A DNA stretch of 41,156 nt from Betaproteobacteria bacterium RIFCSPLOWO2_02_FULL_66_14 (lineage in GTDB: Bacteria > Pseudomonadota > Gammaproteobacteria > Burkholderiales > SG8-39). The notes under the pieces are model-generated. The model was not told the DNA's origin. It was given only the letters and a program-made list of their open reading frames with translations, and searched no databases. Numbering within the stretch: position 1 is the stretch's first letter; every line of letters starts with the position of its first letter. The stretch spans positions 202 through 41,357 of the forward strand of contig MERB01000007.1 in assembly GCA_001770475.1 (NCBI GenBank), written 5' to 3'. Shown here in pieces: positions 29,190 to 37,963 of the stretch. The translations under genes were made by a program, and so were the position numbers.

Positions 29190-29612
29190 TCAGTTTCCGG
29201 TGATGGTGCGCCGCGCCCAGTCGAGTACGGGCGCAAGGCGCGGCGGCAACAGGTCCTCGGCCTCGTCGAAGGACGCCCAGCGCCATTCGTCATGCTCCGG
29301 ACGGCCGAGTTCGGGCGAGGGCGGCAGCACGATGATGGCCGTATCCGTTTCGGCGAGGTAATAGCGCGCGATCTTGTTGCCGGCGTAGGGCAGCGTTTCG
29401 TGGTGCGCGTCGCCAAACGGGTAGTCCAGATCGTCGAGGCCGGTTTCTTCGCGCACCTCGCGCTGCGCGCACTCGAAGTCGCCCTCGCCGGCTTCGCGCA
29501 ACCCTTTGGGGAAATCCCAGTTCGCGTAGGCCCGCAGCACCAGCAGTCGCACGCCGCCTTCGCCGCGGCGGAACACCACTGCGCCGGCGGCGCGAATCAG
29601 GTTGTCGACCAT
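29190..29612 (-). CDS. NUDIX hydrolase (diadenosine-polyphosphate-hydrolase-like)
   Basis: AAGAVVFRR...WDFPKGLREAGEGDFECAQREVREETGLDD matches the NUDIX box. Confidence 0.93.
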   Translation of the reverse strand: MVDNLIRAAGAVVFRRGEGGVRLLVLRAYANWDFPKGLREAGEGDFECAQREVREETGLDDLDYPFGDAHHETLPYAGNKIARYYLAETDTAIIVLPPSPELGRPEHDEWRWASFDEAEDLLPPRLAPVLDWARRTITGN

Positions 29613-29647
29613 GCGCGGGATTCTAGAGCCGTGGCTAGAATGCGCCC

Positions 29648-30193
29648 ATGCCGCGTCGCGCCTGCGACCCGTGGGAGCTGTTTCTGGAGGTGCTCGCCTT
29701 CGCCGCGCACAAGCACCGCGCGCAGCGGCGCAAGGACCGCCAGTCCTCGGCCTACATCAACCATCCGATCGCGCTCGCGCGCGTGCTGCACAACGACGGC
29801 GCAGTGGACGATCCGGTGACGCTGTGCGCGGCGATCCTGCACGACACGATCGAAGACACCGAGACCAGCTACGCCGAGTTGCGCCGCGCGTTCGGCCGCG
29901 AGATCGCGGACGTGGTGCTCGAAGTGACCGACAACAAGCGCCTCTGGAAGCGCACCCGGAAACGCCTGCAGGTGGAACGTGCACCGATGCTCTCGGGGCG
30001 CGCCAAGCTCGTCAAGCTCGCGGACAAGATCTGCAATCTGCGCGATCTGCGCGCCACGCCGCCGGTGGGCTGGTCGGCAAAGCGCAAACGCGAGTACTTC
30101 GACTGGGCCAGGCGCGTGGTCGACGGCCTGCGCGGGGCTCATCCGGGGCTCGAGCGCGCGTTCGACCGCGAGTACCGCGGCCGCCCGCGGTAG
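29648..30193 (+). CDS. HD-domain small alarmone hydrolase (MESH1-like / RelA-SpoT hydrolase domain)
   Basis: FAAHKHRAQRRKDRQSSAYINHPIALARVLHNDG...AAILHDTIEDTETSYAEL...LSGRAKLVKLADKICNLRDL. Confidence 0.9.
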   Translation: MPRRACDPWELFLEVLAFAAHKHRAQRRKDRQSSAYINHPIALARVLHNDGAVDDPVTLCAAILHDTIEDTETSYAELRRAFGREIADVVLEVTDNKRLWKRTRKRLQVERAPMLSGRAKLVKLADKICNLRDLRATPPVGWSAKRKREYFDWARRVVDGLRGAHPGLERAFDREYRGRPR

Positions 30194-30256
30194 AATCCGG
30201 TTTTCTTTTCGGCTGCGAAGCGTCATACTGCGCCCCCTGCGAACCAAGGATTTGCC

Positions 30257-30526
30257 GTGGCCAAGGAAGAGCTGCTCGAAGTCGAAGGCGTCGTTCAGGA
30301 AGTGCTGCCGAACACGCAGTTCCGCGTCGAACTCACGAACGGCGCGACGGTGCTCGCGTATGCCGGCGGCAAGGTCCGGCAGAACCGCATCCGCATCCTG
30401 GCCGGAGACCGCGTGACCCTGGAAATGTCGCCCTACGACCTGACCAAGGCGCGCATCAACTTCCGCCACAAGGACGAGTCGCCGATGGCGGCTCCAAGGC
30501 GCCGCCCGCAGTTCCGCAGGCGCTAG
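30257..30526 (+). CDS. infA: Translation initiation factor IF-1
   Basis: 89 aa, GTG start; [71 protein letters not shown]. Confidence 0.96.
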   Translation: MAKEELLEVEGVVQEVLPNTQFRVELTNGATVLAYAGGKVRQNRIRILAGDRVTLEMSPYDLTKARINFRHKDESPMAAPRRRPQFRRR

Positions 30527-30587
30527 CCAACTCGGGAAGAGCCAACAGGGAAACCCGGGTTCCCCTGTTCCGAAGTGCATCGATTCT

Positions 30588-31757
30588 TCAAGCGGCGCGC
30601 GCGGTTTTCGGCGCAGGCACCGCGTGCGTCGAGGGCACGACCTCCGGCACGGTCGCAGCACGTCGCGCAAGCCAGTAGCGATACGGCGGCGGTACGATCA
30701 GGAAATCGCGATCCAGGCCCATCTTCTGCGCCGCATCCATTGCCCAACTCGGGTTGTAGAGCATCTCGCGCGCCAGCGCGACGAGATCGGCCTGGCCGTG
30801 ACGCAGAACCGCTTCTGCCTGTTCGTGATGCACGATCAGACCCACCGCCATGCTCATGATGTCCGCCTCGCGCCGGATTTTTTCCGCGTACGGCACCTGG
30901 TAGCCGTAGGCGGGCGGGGCGCCCGGCACCGCGCCGGCAAGGATGCCGCCCCCGGAGCAATCGATTACGTCGACACCCTTCGTCTTCAGGATTTTCGCGA
31001 GTGCGACGCTTTGCTCCGGACCCCAGCCGGCGCCGTCGTCGATCGACAAGCGCATGAAGAGCGGTTTCTCCGCGGGCCATGCGGCACGCACGCATTCCGC
31101 GACTTCGATCGCGAATCGCATGCGGTTGGCATCGCTCCCGCCGTACTCGTCGCTGCGCTGGTTGGCCGACGGATTGAGGAACTCGTGGATCAGAAAACCG
31201 TGCGCGCCGTGAATCTCCACCGTATCGAAACCCGCGACCTGCGCGCGCGCCGCTGCCTTGCCCCAAGCCTCGGCGATGGCGCGAATCTCGTTTCTCGCGA
31301 GCGCGCGCGGCACCGGCGACGCCGGGTCTGCAGGAATCGAGCTCGGCGCCACCAGTTCCCAGGCCTCCCAGTCGGTGATCGCGGCGCTGCGCACGAGCGG
31401 CTTTCCGCCCTCCCAGGGACGCTGGATGCGCGACTTGCGACCGGAGTGGCCGAGCTGGATCCCGGCGGCAGCGCCGCAGGTCTGCACCAGTTTCGCGATG
31501 CGGGCGAGTTGCGGCACGAATTCGTCGTCCCAGAGTCCGAGGTCGCCGACGGTGCCGCAGCCGCGCCGCTCGACCTTGGTCGATTCCAGGATGACGAGCG
31601 CGGCGCCGCCCGCCGCGTAGCGGCCGGCGTTCATCACGTGCCAATCGGTGGCAAAGCCGTCGACGCCCGAGTACTGGTGCATCGGCGCGACGACGATGCG
31701 GTTTCTGAGCGTGAGGCCGCGCAGGGCGAGCGGCGTGAACAGCAACGATTGCGACAT
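30588..31757 (-). CDS. NADH:flavin oxidoreductase/NADH oxidase (OYE family, NamA/YqjM-like)
   Basis: MSQSLLFTPLALRGLTLRNRIVVAPMHQYS...GIQLGHSGRKS...GFDTVEIHGAHGFLIHEFLNPSANQRSDEYGGS. Confidence 0.95.
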   Translation of the reverse strand: MSQSLLFTPLALRGLTLRNRIVVAPMHQYSGVDGFATDWHVMNAGRYAAGGAALVILESTKVERRGCGTVGDLGLWDDEFVPQLARIAKLVQTCGAAAGIQLGHSGRKSRIQRPWEGGKPLVRSAAITDWEAWELVAPSSIPADPASPVPRALARNEIRAIAEAWGKAAARAQVAGFDTVEIHGAHGFLIHEFLNPSANQRSDEYGGSDANRMRFAIEVAECVRAAWPAEKPLFMRLSIDDGAGWGPEQSVALAKILKTKGVDVIDCSGGGILAGAVPGAPPAYGYQVPYAEKIRREADIMSMAVGLIVHHEQAEAVLRHGQADLVALAREMLYNPSWAMDAAQKMGLDRDFLIVPPPYRYWLARRAATVPEVVPSTHAVPAPKTARAA

Positions 31758-31868
31758 TCGCGGTCTCTCGATCCTCGTGGCGTTGCGACGAAGGATAGCA
31801 GGCGGCGCCATGCCGCTTGCCGGCCGAGCCGCGATCGGCAATGATCGAGGTCAACACCGGAGAACATC

Positions 31869-32231
31869 ATGCCACGCCGCATTCTCGACGAAGCGCATCT
31901 TCACCCCGCGATCCGCGATCGGATCGCCGAGAACCACGCGGACATCGTGCGCGAAGTGCAGGCCGCGATCGCGGCCAACGACATCGTGGTCGTCGTCATG
32001 GCGCAGAACCCGGCGCCGAAACGAGCGCGCCGGTTGCTCGAGGACGCCGGGCTCGCCTTCAGGTATCTCGAGTACGGGAACTATCTTTCGCTCTGGCGGC
32101 GGCGCAACGCGCTCAAGATGTGGACCGGCTGGCCGACGTTTCCGATGGTGTTCGTGAAGGGCGTGCTGATCGGCGGCGCCGACGATCTGAAGCGCCTGCT
32201 CGAGCGCGGCGAGCTCGGCGCGCGCAAGTGA
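31869..32231 (+). CDS. Glutaredoxin-fold protein lacking all cysteines
   Basis: IVVVVMAQNPAPKRARRLLEDAGLAFRYLEYGNYLSLWRRRNALKMWTGWPTFPMVFVKGVLIGGADDLKRLLERGEL; Grx-like TGWPTFPMVFVKG..IGG motif. Confidence 0.85.
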   Translation: MPRRILDEAHLHPAIRDRIAENHADIVREVQAAIAANDIVVVVMAQNPAPKRARRLLEDAGLAFRYLEYGNYLSLWRRRNALKMWTGWPTFPMVFVKGVLIGGADDLKRLLERGELGARK

Positions 32232-32235
32232 GGCG

Positions 32236-32544
32236 ATGAAGGAATCCGAGTACCGCGAGCAGGCGCTGAAGATCCTCCCATGGGTGTGCGCGCGCTGCGC
32301 TCGCGAGTTTGCGGGCGCGCGGCTGCGCGAGCTGACCGTGCACCACAAGGACGGCGATCACCACCACAACCCGCCCGACGGCTCGAACTGGGAGCTGCTG
32401 TGCATCTACTGCCACGAGAACGAGCATGCGCGAATCGAGGACGCAAAGGCGGGCGGGGGCGGCGAGGAGGCGCAGGCCGCGCCCGCGACGCACAAGCCGC
32501 TCGCCGCGCTCGCGGATCTGCTGAAGCGCAAGGGCAAGACGTGA
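32236..32544 (+). CDS. HNH nuclease family protein (YajD-like)
   Basis: CARCAREFAGARLRELTVHHKDGDHHHNPPDGSNWELLCIYCHENEH. Confidence 0.93.
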   Translation: MKESEYREQALKILPWVCARCAREFAGARLRELTVHHKDGDHHHNPPDGSNWELLCIYCHENEHARIEDAKAGGGGEEAQAAPATHKPLAALADLLKRKGKT

Positions 32545-32584
32545 ACCGGTTGCCGGAAACCCGGCTGAAAGGAAACGCAACGCC

Positions 32585-33151
32585 ATGAGTCTGTCTGCAC
32601 CGGCATCGCGCCGCCATCTGCACACCCGAACCATCGCCTGCGAAGGCTTCGAGCGCGACGACGGCCTGTTCGATATCGAGGCGCGAATCGTCGACACCAA
32701 GACCTATGAAGTGACCGAGCCGTACCGCGGTCTGCGCAAACCCGGCCAGCACGTGCATGACATGCAATTGCGGCTCACGCTAGACCGCGAGATGGTCGTG
32801 CGCGGCATCGAGGTGGCGACGAACGAGGCGCCCTACGATCCCTGCTTCACCGTGGCGGACGCCTACAAGGGCCTGGTCGGCGCGAAGATCGGCGGCGGCT
32901 GGCGGCGCGCGGTGAACGATGCGGTCGGCGGCACCAAAGGCTGCACGCACCTGAGGGAACTCCTCCTGCCCGCGGCCACGGTCGCGTTCCAGACCATCGG
33001 CAGCTGGCCCAAGGCCGGCAAGGTTGCGACCGAGGCGTCGCCCGACAGCGACAAGAAGAAGCCGTATTTCATCGACGGTTGCAAGGCCTGGTCATCGAGC
33101 GGTCCGGTGGTCGAGCGGCTGTTCCCGCTGCACTACCGCAGGAGCGCCTGA
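32585..33151 (+). CDS. DUF2889 domain-containing protein
   Basis: RRHLHTRTIACEGFERDDGLFDIEARIVDTKTYEV...YRGLRKPGQHVHDMQLRLTLD...GGTKGCTHLRELL. Confidence 0.9.
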   Translation: MSLSAPASRRHLHTRTIACEGFERDDGLFDIEARIVDTKTYEVTEPYRGLRKPGQHVHDMQLRLTLDREMVVRGIEVATNEAPYDPCFTVADAYKGLVGAKIGGGWRRAVNDAVGGTKGCTHLRELLLPAATVAFQTIGSWPKAGKVATEASPDSDKKKPYFIDGCKAWSSSGPVVERLFPLHYRRSA

Positions 33152-33765
33152 TTCCGCACCAGTCCGATTCGCTCGTAGCACAGGTACAGTTCGCGGCACG
33201 CCCAGGCGTCGGTGGCGGCATAGACGACCTGCGCGGCCGAGAGTCGGGGCGCGGCCCAGTTCGAGGTGCGCGTCCCCTTGGGGATGCGGATGCCCAGAAA
33301 GATCGCGGCGAGATTGCGCAACCCGGTCTGGCGCAATCCGTGGTGCCTTGCCACGGCCCCCGCGTCGATCACCGACGCGACGTCGAGCGGATAGAGCTGC
33401 CTGAGCTGGCGCAGATCTTCGGCGACCGAAATGCCCACCTTGACGATCTCGCGCGCGCCGAGCAACTGCGCGATGGCGTGGGAGAAGTCCTGGCGCAGCA
33501 GCTGGAACAGGTACACCGCGCGCGCCGTGGCCACCTGCGCGAGGCACGGAGGATAACTCTCGCCTTTCCTGAACGAGGGCCGCGTCTCGGTGTCGAAACC
33601 GACGACGCGTTCGGTGCCGATGTCCGCGAGCGCGCGCTCGAGTTCCGCCGGTGTCGACACGAGCGCCACTTCGCCCTCGTACCGCCGGATCGGCAGCGCG
33701 ATCAGCTCCGCGCTTGAAATCTCGCGGCGGTATTCGGCAGGCAGGAGCGTGGCGGCGGAGTTCAT
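33133..33765 (-). CDS. RNase D-like 3'-5' exonuclease domain protein
   Basis: VVGFDTETRPSFRKGESYPPCLAQVATARAVYLFQL...KVGISVAEDLRQL...GLRNLAAIFLG...NWAAPRLSAAQVVYAATDAW. Confidence 0.92.
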   Translation of the reverse strand: MNSAATLLPAEYRREISSAELIALPIRRYEGEVALVSTPAELERALADIGTERVVGFDTETRPSFRKGESYPPCLAQVATARAVYLFQLLRQDFSHAIAQLLGAREIVKVGISVAEDLRQLRQLYPLDVASVIDAGAVARHHGLRQTGLRNLAAIFLGIRIPKGTRTSNWAAPRLSAAQVVYAATDAWACRELYLCYERIGLVRNQALLR

Positions 33766-33823
33766 GGGCGCGCCGCATCTTACCCGGCGAACGGACGCTG
33801 CGCGGCGCGCTCTACAATGCGCC

Positions 33824-34486
33824 ATGTCCCGGCTCCCGGAATCGATCGAACGCGAAACCGGCGCGCGGCCCGACGCCGCGGTGGTCTGGCTGCATGGCCT
33901 GGGCGCGGATGGCCACGACTTCGAGCCGCTGGTGCCGGTGCTTGGACTGCCCGCGCGGCTCGCGGTGCGCTTCGTATTCCCGCACGCGCCGCTGCGTCCG
34001 GTGACGATCAACATGGGCATGCGCATGCGCGCCTGGTACGACATCGTCTCACTCGGCGGCGGACAGGAGGACGAGGCTGGCATCCGCGATTCGCAATCGC
34101 TCCTTGAGGCGCTCATCGAACGGGAACGTTCGCGCGGCATCGAGGCGCGCCGGATCGTGCTCGCCGGATTCTCGCAAGGGGGTGCAATCGCGCTCCAGAC
34201 GGGGCTGCGTCACCACGAACGGCTCGCCGGCGTCATGGCGCTATCGACCTGGCTGCCGCTCGCCGGAACGCTCGAGGCCGAGCGCCACGCCATGAACCAC
34301 GACGTGCCGATCTTCTTCGCGCACGGCACGCACGACGAGATGATCGGTCTCGCGCGTGCGCAGCAGTCGCGCGCGCGGCTCGAGGCGCTCGGCTATGCGC
34401 CCGAGTGGCACGAATATCCGATGGGGCACGCCGTGTGCCCCGAGGAAATCGCGGCGATCGCGCACTGGCTCGGCCGCGTGCTTTGA
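33824..34486 (+). CDS. Carboxylesterase/phospholipase (alpha/beta hydrolase)
   Basis: VVWLHGLGADGHDFEPLV...FVFPHAPLRPVTINMGMRMRAWYDI...IVLAGFSQGGAIALQTGLRHHERLAGVMALSTWLP...HGTHDEM. Confidence 0.95.
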   Translation: MSRLPESIERETGARPDAAVVWLHGLGADGHDFEPLVPVLGLPARLAVRFVFPHAPLRPVTINMGMRMRAWYDIVSLGGGQEDEAGIRDSQSLLEALIERERSRGIEARRIVLAGFSQGGAIALQTGLRHHERLAGVMALSTWLPLAGTLEAERHAMNHDVPIFFAHGTHDEMIGLARAQQSRARLEALGYAPEWHEYPMGHAVCPEEIAAIAHWLGRVL

Positions 34487-34522
34487 TGCGTCAGTGCCGG
34501 ACCTGACCCCGCCGCCGGGAAC

Positions 34523-35458
34523 TCAGGCGAGCTTGGCGCCGCACTTGCCGCAGTAGCGGTCGGCCGAGCGGCGCGGTGCGCCGCAGCGCGTGCAGGCGCC
34601 GTGAGGCAGTGCGGTCGGCGCTTTCGGTTGGCGCTTCAGCGCGAAAAACAGGAGCGCCCCGCCGATCGCGAGCAACGCGACCACGAGCAGCGCGATCACC
34701 GATACGGGGAACGGTAGTCCGGCGCTCGCCGGCGCGCCCGGCGCCGGTGCGGCGGCGGCCGCGCCTGCCGCCGATTTCGGCTTCATGATGTCGACGGACG
34801 TGCGCAGGTCCGCCTTGGTGTAGCGGGCCGTGATCGGCAGCGCCTTGCCCGCCGGCTGGGCAGTGAGTTCGGCCGAGACGTAGCGCAAGCCGTCTTCGCC
34901 CGTGGCGCTGCGCTCGAGTTTCGGCTGCACCTCGAGGCCGGTGGACGCGGCGGGCTCCTGGACGACGAGCACGACGCGATCCGCGGCAAGGTCGCCCGGC
35001 CAGGTGTAGGTAAAGCTGCGCGCCGGAAGCACGGTCGGAAACGGCTGGTACAACTCGATGTGGAAGAAACGCTCCGGTATTTCGAACCGTAGGGTGATTG
35101 CGTCCGCCGCCTGCTGCTGCTCGAACTGCAGATTCATCAGCCCGCCGCTCGGAGTCCTGGAGAACGCGACCGCGCTCGGACCGCCGGCGCTCGCCGGGAT
35201 GCGAAGCGAGACGGTCGCCGGCAGTTTCACCTCTTGCGCGATCTCCGCTTTCAGGATCACGAGGGTGGCTCCGGCGCGGTCGTACTCGGGCCAGAGTTCG
35301 ATCCCGAGACTGGCGAGGCGCGGATTGGCCTTCGCCGCGCCGCCCGCCTGCGCGAGCGCCAGCGCCGGTGCGAGCAGCGCCGCAAGCGCGAACGCCGCGA
35401 TTCTCGCCGCGAAACCCGGACCCGCCGCCCGACCGAAAAACGCCTGGACCTGCTTCAT
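34523..35458 (-). CDS. Exported/membrane protein with C-terminal zinc ribbon
   Basis: Signal peptide (RIAAFALAALLAPALALAQA), C-terminal TM (FPVSVIALLVVALLAIGGALLFFALK) and CTRCGAPRRSADRYCGKCGAKLA. Confidence 0.8.
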   Translation of the reverse strand: MKQVQAFFGRAAGPGFAARIAAFALAALLAPALALAQAGGAAKANPRLASLGIELWPEYDRAGATLVILKAEIAQEVKLPATVSLRIPASAGGPSAVAFSRTPSGGLMNLQFEQQQAADAITLRFEIPERFFHIELYQPFPTVLPARSFTYTWPGDLAADRVVLVVQEPAASTGLEVQPKLERSATGEDGLRYVSAELTAQPAGKALPITARYTKADLRTSVDIMKPKSAAGAAAAAPAPGAPASAGLPFPVSVIALLVVALLAIGGALLFFALKRQPKAPTALPHGACTRCGAPRRSADRYCGKCGAKLA

Positions 35459-35638
35459 GAGTTGCCCCCCGCGTCGACGATGCCGATTGTCCGACGCGCG
35501 ATTGTCGCGCCGATTGATCCTGATCAGAAGCGACCGGATCCGCGCCTGCGTCCGGGACCTTGAGGCATACTGCGGATCCCTGCGGCCCTTGAATTGGCAG
35601 CGTCCGCCGCCATCTGGCGGGAAGCTACCGGAGGATCG

Positions 35639-36232
35639 ATGATTCACCGCCTACTCGCAGTACTTGCCCTCGCCGCGACGCTCGCGCTTTCGGGCTGCGG
35701 CTACAACACCCTGCAATCCACCGACGAGCAGATCAAGGCGTCGTGGTCCGAGGTGCTCAACCAGTACCAGCGCCGCAGCGACCTGATTCCGAACCTGGTC
35801 GCGACCGTCAAAGGTTTCGCCGCTCAGGAGCAGGCGGTGCTCCTCGGCGTGACCAACGCACGCGCCAAGGTCGGTTCGATCCAGGCGAGCCCGGAGCTGG
35901 TCAACGATCCGCAGGCGTTCCAGCGCTTCGCTGCAGCGCAGGGCGAGCTGTCTGGCGCGCTGTCCAGGCTGCTGGTGGTGGTCGAGAAATATCCGGATCT
36001 CAAATCGGATGCCAACTTCCGCGACCTGCAGGCGCAGCTCGAAGGCACCGAGAACCGAATCACGGTGGCGCGCAACCGCTACATCCAGGCGGTGCGCGAG
36101 TACAACGTCACCGTCCGCTCCTTCCCCTCGAATCTCACCGCGATGGTGTTCGGCTTCAAGGACAAGCCGCAGTTCACGGTCGAGAACGAGAAAGCCATTT
36201 CGCAGCCGCCCAAGGTTGACTTCGGCAAGTAG
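35639..36232 (+). CDS. lemA: LemA family protein
   Basis: Lipobox LALSGCGYN; LQSTDEQIKASWSEVLNQYQRRSDLIPNLVATVKGFAAQEQAVL. Confidence 0.96.
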   Translation: MIHRLLAVLALAATLALSGCGYNTLQSTDEQIKASWSEVLNQYQRRSDLIPNLVATVKGFAAQEQAVLLGVTNARAKVGSIQASPELVNDPQAFQRFAAAQGELSGALSRLLVVVEKYPDLKSDANFRDLQAQLEGTENRITVARNRYIQAVREYNVTVRSFPSNLTAMVFGFKDKPQFTVENEKAISQPPKVDFGK

Positions 36233-37085
36233 ATTCGCGGTTGCCCTGGCGGCGGCGGCGCTGCCCGCGCTCGCTGCGGGCGAGGTCGCGGTTCCGCCGC
36301 TCACCGCGCGCGTCACCGACCAGACGGCGACGCTCGACCCCGCGCAGCGCGCCGAGCTCGAAACGAAGCTCGCCGCGTTCGAAGCCAAAAAGGGCAGCCA
36401 GGTCGCGGTGCTCATCGTCCCGAGCACGCAGCCCGAGACGATCGAGCAGTACGCGATCCGCGTGGTCGATCAGTGGAAGCTCGGACGCAAAGGCGTGGAC
36501 GACGGCGTGCTGCTGCTCGTCGGAAAGAACGACCGCAAGATGCGAATCGAGGTCGGTCGCGGATTGGAGGGCGTGATCCCGGACGCGATCGCGAAGCGGA
36601 TCGTCGCCGAGTACATCGCGCCGCGCTTTCGCGACGGCGACTTCAACGCGGGGATCGCCGCGGGCGTCGACCGCATTCTCGCGCTCGCAGAGGGCGAGCC
36701 GCTGCCCGCGCCGGCGGAAACCTGGCAGGGCGGGAGCGGCGAGCGCGACTGGTTCGACCTGTTCGTCTTCGCGCTCATTGCGCTGGCGGTTCTGCACGGT
36801 TTGTTGCGGGCGATTCTCGGGCGCTTCGGCGCTGCCGCGGTCATCGGCGCCGCCGCGGGCGTCCTCATCTGGTTGCTGGCTAGCGTGCTCGTGCTGGCGT
36901 TTCTGGGTGGAATCATCGCCTTCGTCGTCTCGCTCTTTGCGAACGCGTCCACCGGGGGGCGACGCTCGGTCGGCGGTTGGGGCTCGGGCGGCGGCAGCTG
37001 GTCCTCGGGCGGCGGCGGGGGCGGCGGCGGATTCAGCGGCGGGGGCGGCGGGTTCAGCGGCGGCGGCGCCTCAGGGAGCTGGTGA
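36216..37085 (+). CDS. TPM domain-containing protein (YgcG-like)
   Basis: PPLTARVTDQTATLDPAQRAELETKLAAFEAKKGSQVAVLIVPSTQPETIEQYAIRVVDQWKLGRKGVDDGVLLLVGKNDRKMRIEVGRGLEG...; C-terminal Gly/Ser-rich tail; TTG start overlaps lemA. Confidence 0.92.
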   Translation: MTSASRFAVALAAAALPALAAGEVAVPPLTARVTDQTATLDPAQRAELETKLAAFEAKKGSQVAVLIVPSTQPETIEQYAIRVVDQWKLGRKGVDDGVLLLVGKNDRKMRIEVGRGLEGVIPDAIAKRIVAEYIAPRFRDGDFNAGIAAGVDRILALAEGEPLPAPAETWQGGSGERDWFDLFVFALIALAVLHGLLRAILGRFGAAAVIGAAAGVLIWLLASVLVLAFLGGIIAFVVSLFANASTGGRRSVGGWGSGGGSWSSGGGGGGGGFSGGGGGFSGGGASGSW

Positions 37086-37086
37086 G

Positions 37087-37593
37087 ATGGCGGCGAACCT
37101 CGTCCGAATCCTGAAGCACCTTGCGGTTCCGGATTGGGCCGTGCGGCGCGCGTTTCCGGTGAGGCTCGGCGACCTCGTCACCGCAGCCGTGCGCAGCCTC
37201 GAGCGCGCGCACGACGTCGAGCTGCGCGTCGTCGTCGAAGGCGGAATGCCGCTCGATGCATTGCTTCGCGGGCAGAGTTCGCGCGATCGCGCGATCGAGC
37301 TTTTTTCCCGGCTGCGCGTCTGGGATACCGAGCAAAACACCGGCGTGCTGATCTACGTGCAGTTCATCGACCGCAAGATCGAGATCGTCGCCGATCGCGG
37401 AATCAACACGAAGGTGCAGCAGGTCGAGTGGGACGCGGTGTGCGCGCAGATCGTCGAAGAGTTTCGCGCCGGCCGCTACGAAGACGGTGCGCGCGCCGGA
37501 ATCGCGGGTGTCACGGTGCTGCTGGACAAGTACATTGCCCCGCCGCCCGAGGACGACCGCGACGAACTGCCCGACCGGCCGCTGGTGCTCTGA
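37087..37593 (+). CDS. TPM domain-containing protein (short paralogue)
   Basis: 169-codon ORF; SSRDRAIELFSRLRVWDTEQNTGVLIYVQFIDRKIEIVADRGINTKV. Confidence 0.88.
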   Translation: MAANLVRILKHLAVPDWAVRRAFPVRLGDLVTAAVRSLERAHDVELRVVVEGGMPLDALLRGQSSRDRAIELFSRLRVWDTEQNTGVLIYVQFIDRKIEIVADRGINTKVQQVEWDAVCAQIVEEFRAGRYEDGARAGIAGVTVLLDKYIAPPPEDDRDELPDRPLVL

Positions 37594-37597
37594 AAAG

Positions 37598-37610
37598 GGG
37601 GTCAGACCCC
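37598..37610. repeat. REP-like palindrome GGGGTCAGACCCC
   Basis: GGGGTC-A-GACCCC between the TPM stop and the GIY-YIG-like ORF. Confidence 0.6.
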
Positions 37611-37618
37611 GTTTTCGC

Positions 37619-37948
37619 TTGAACCCGCGGAAGCCACACCACAACGTCTACGTCGTCGAGCTGGACAAGGCGGTGGTGTACGAAGCGAAATTTCGCAGGG
37701 CCAACCCGAACCAGGACCCGACCAAGCCCTGCGTGTACGTCGGCATGACCGGGCTCGCGCCGGAAAGACGATTCGCGAAGCACAAGCAGGGCGTGAAGTC
37801 GAACCGGTTCGTAGAGCGCTACGGGCTGCGCCTGCTTCCCGAGCTATACGCCTACGCCAACCCGATGCCCTACCAGGCCGCCCGGGAGATGGAAGTCGAT
37901 CTCGCGATTTCGCTCCGCGAGCAGGGTTACGGCGTGTGGCAGGCGTAG
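37619..37948 (+). CDS. GIY-YIG superfamily-like protein
   Basis: HHNVYVVELDKAVVYEAKFRR...CVYVGMTGLAPERRFAKHKQGVKSNRFVERYGLRL; only TTG (37619) is available close to the domain start, so start uncertain. Confidence 0.7.
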   Translation: MNPRKPHHNVYVVELDKAVVYEAKFRRANPNQDPTKPCVYVGMTGLAPERRFAKHKQGVKSNRFVERYGLRLLPELYAYANPMPYQAAREMEVDLAISLREQGYGVWQA

Positions 37949-37963
37949 CCGCGGCGCGCGCGA

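Noticed and set aside
34498-34515. cctgaccccgccg, possible third GGGGTCAG-type repeat
   Set aside because: Only the short TGACCCC word matches and there is no inverted partner.
35480-35520. Three spaced GATTG(T/A) words upstream of lemA, iteron-like
   Set aside because: Too short and irregularly spaced to support a repeat array; no replication gene nearby.
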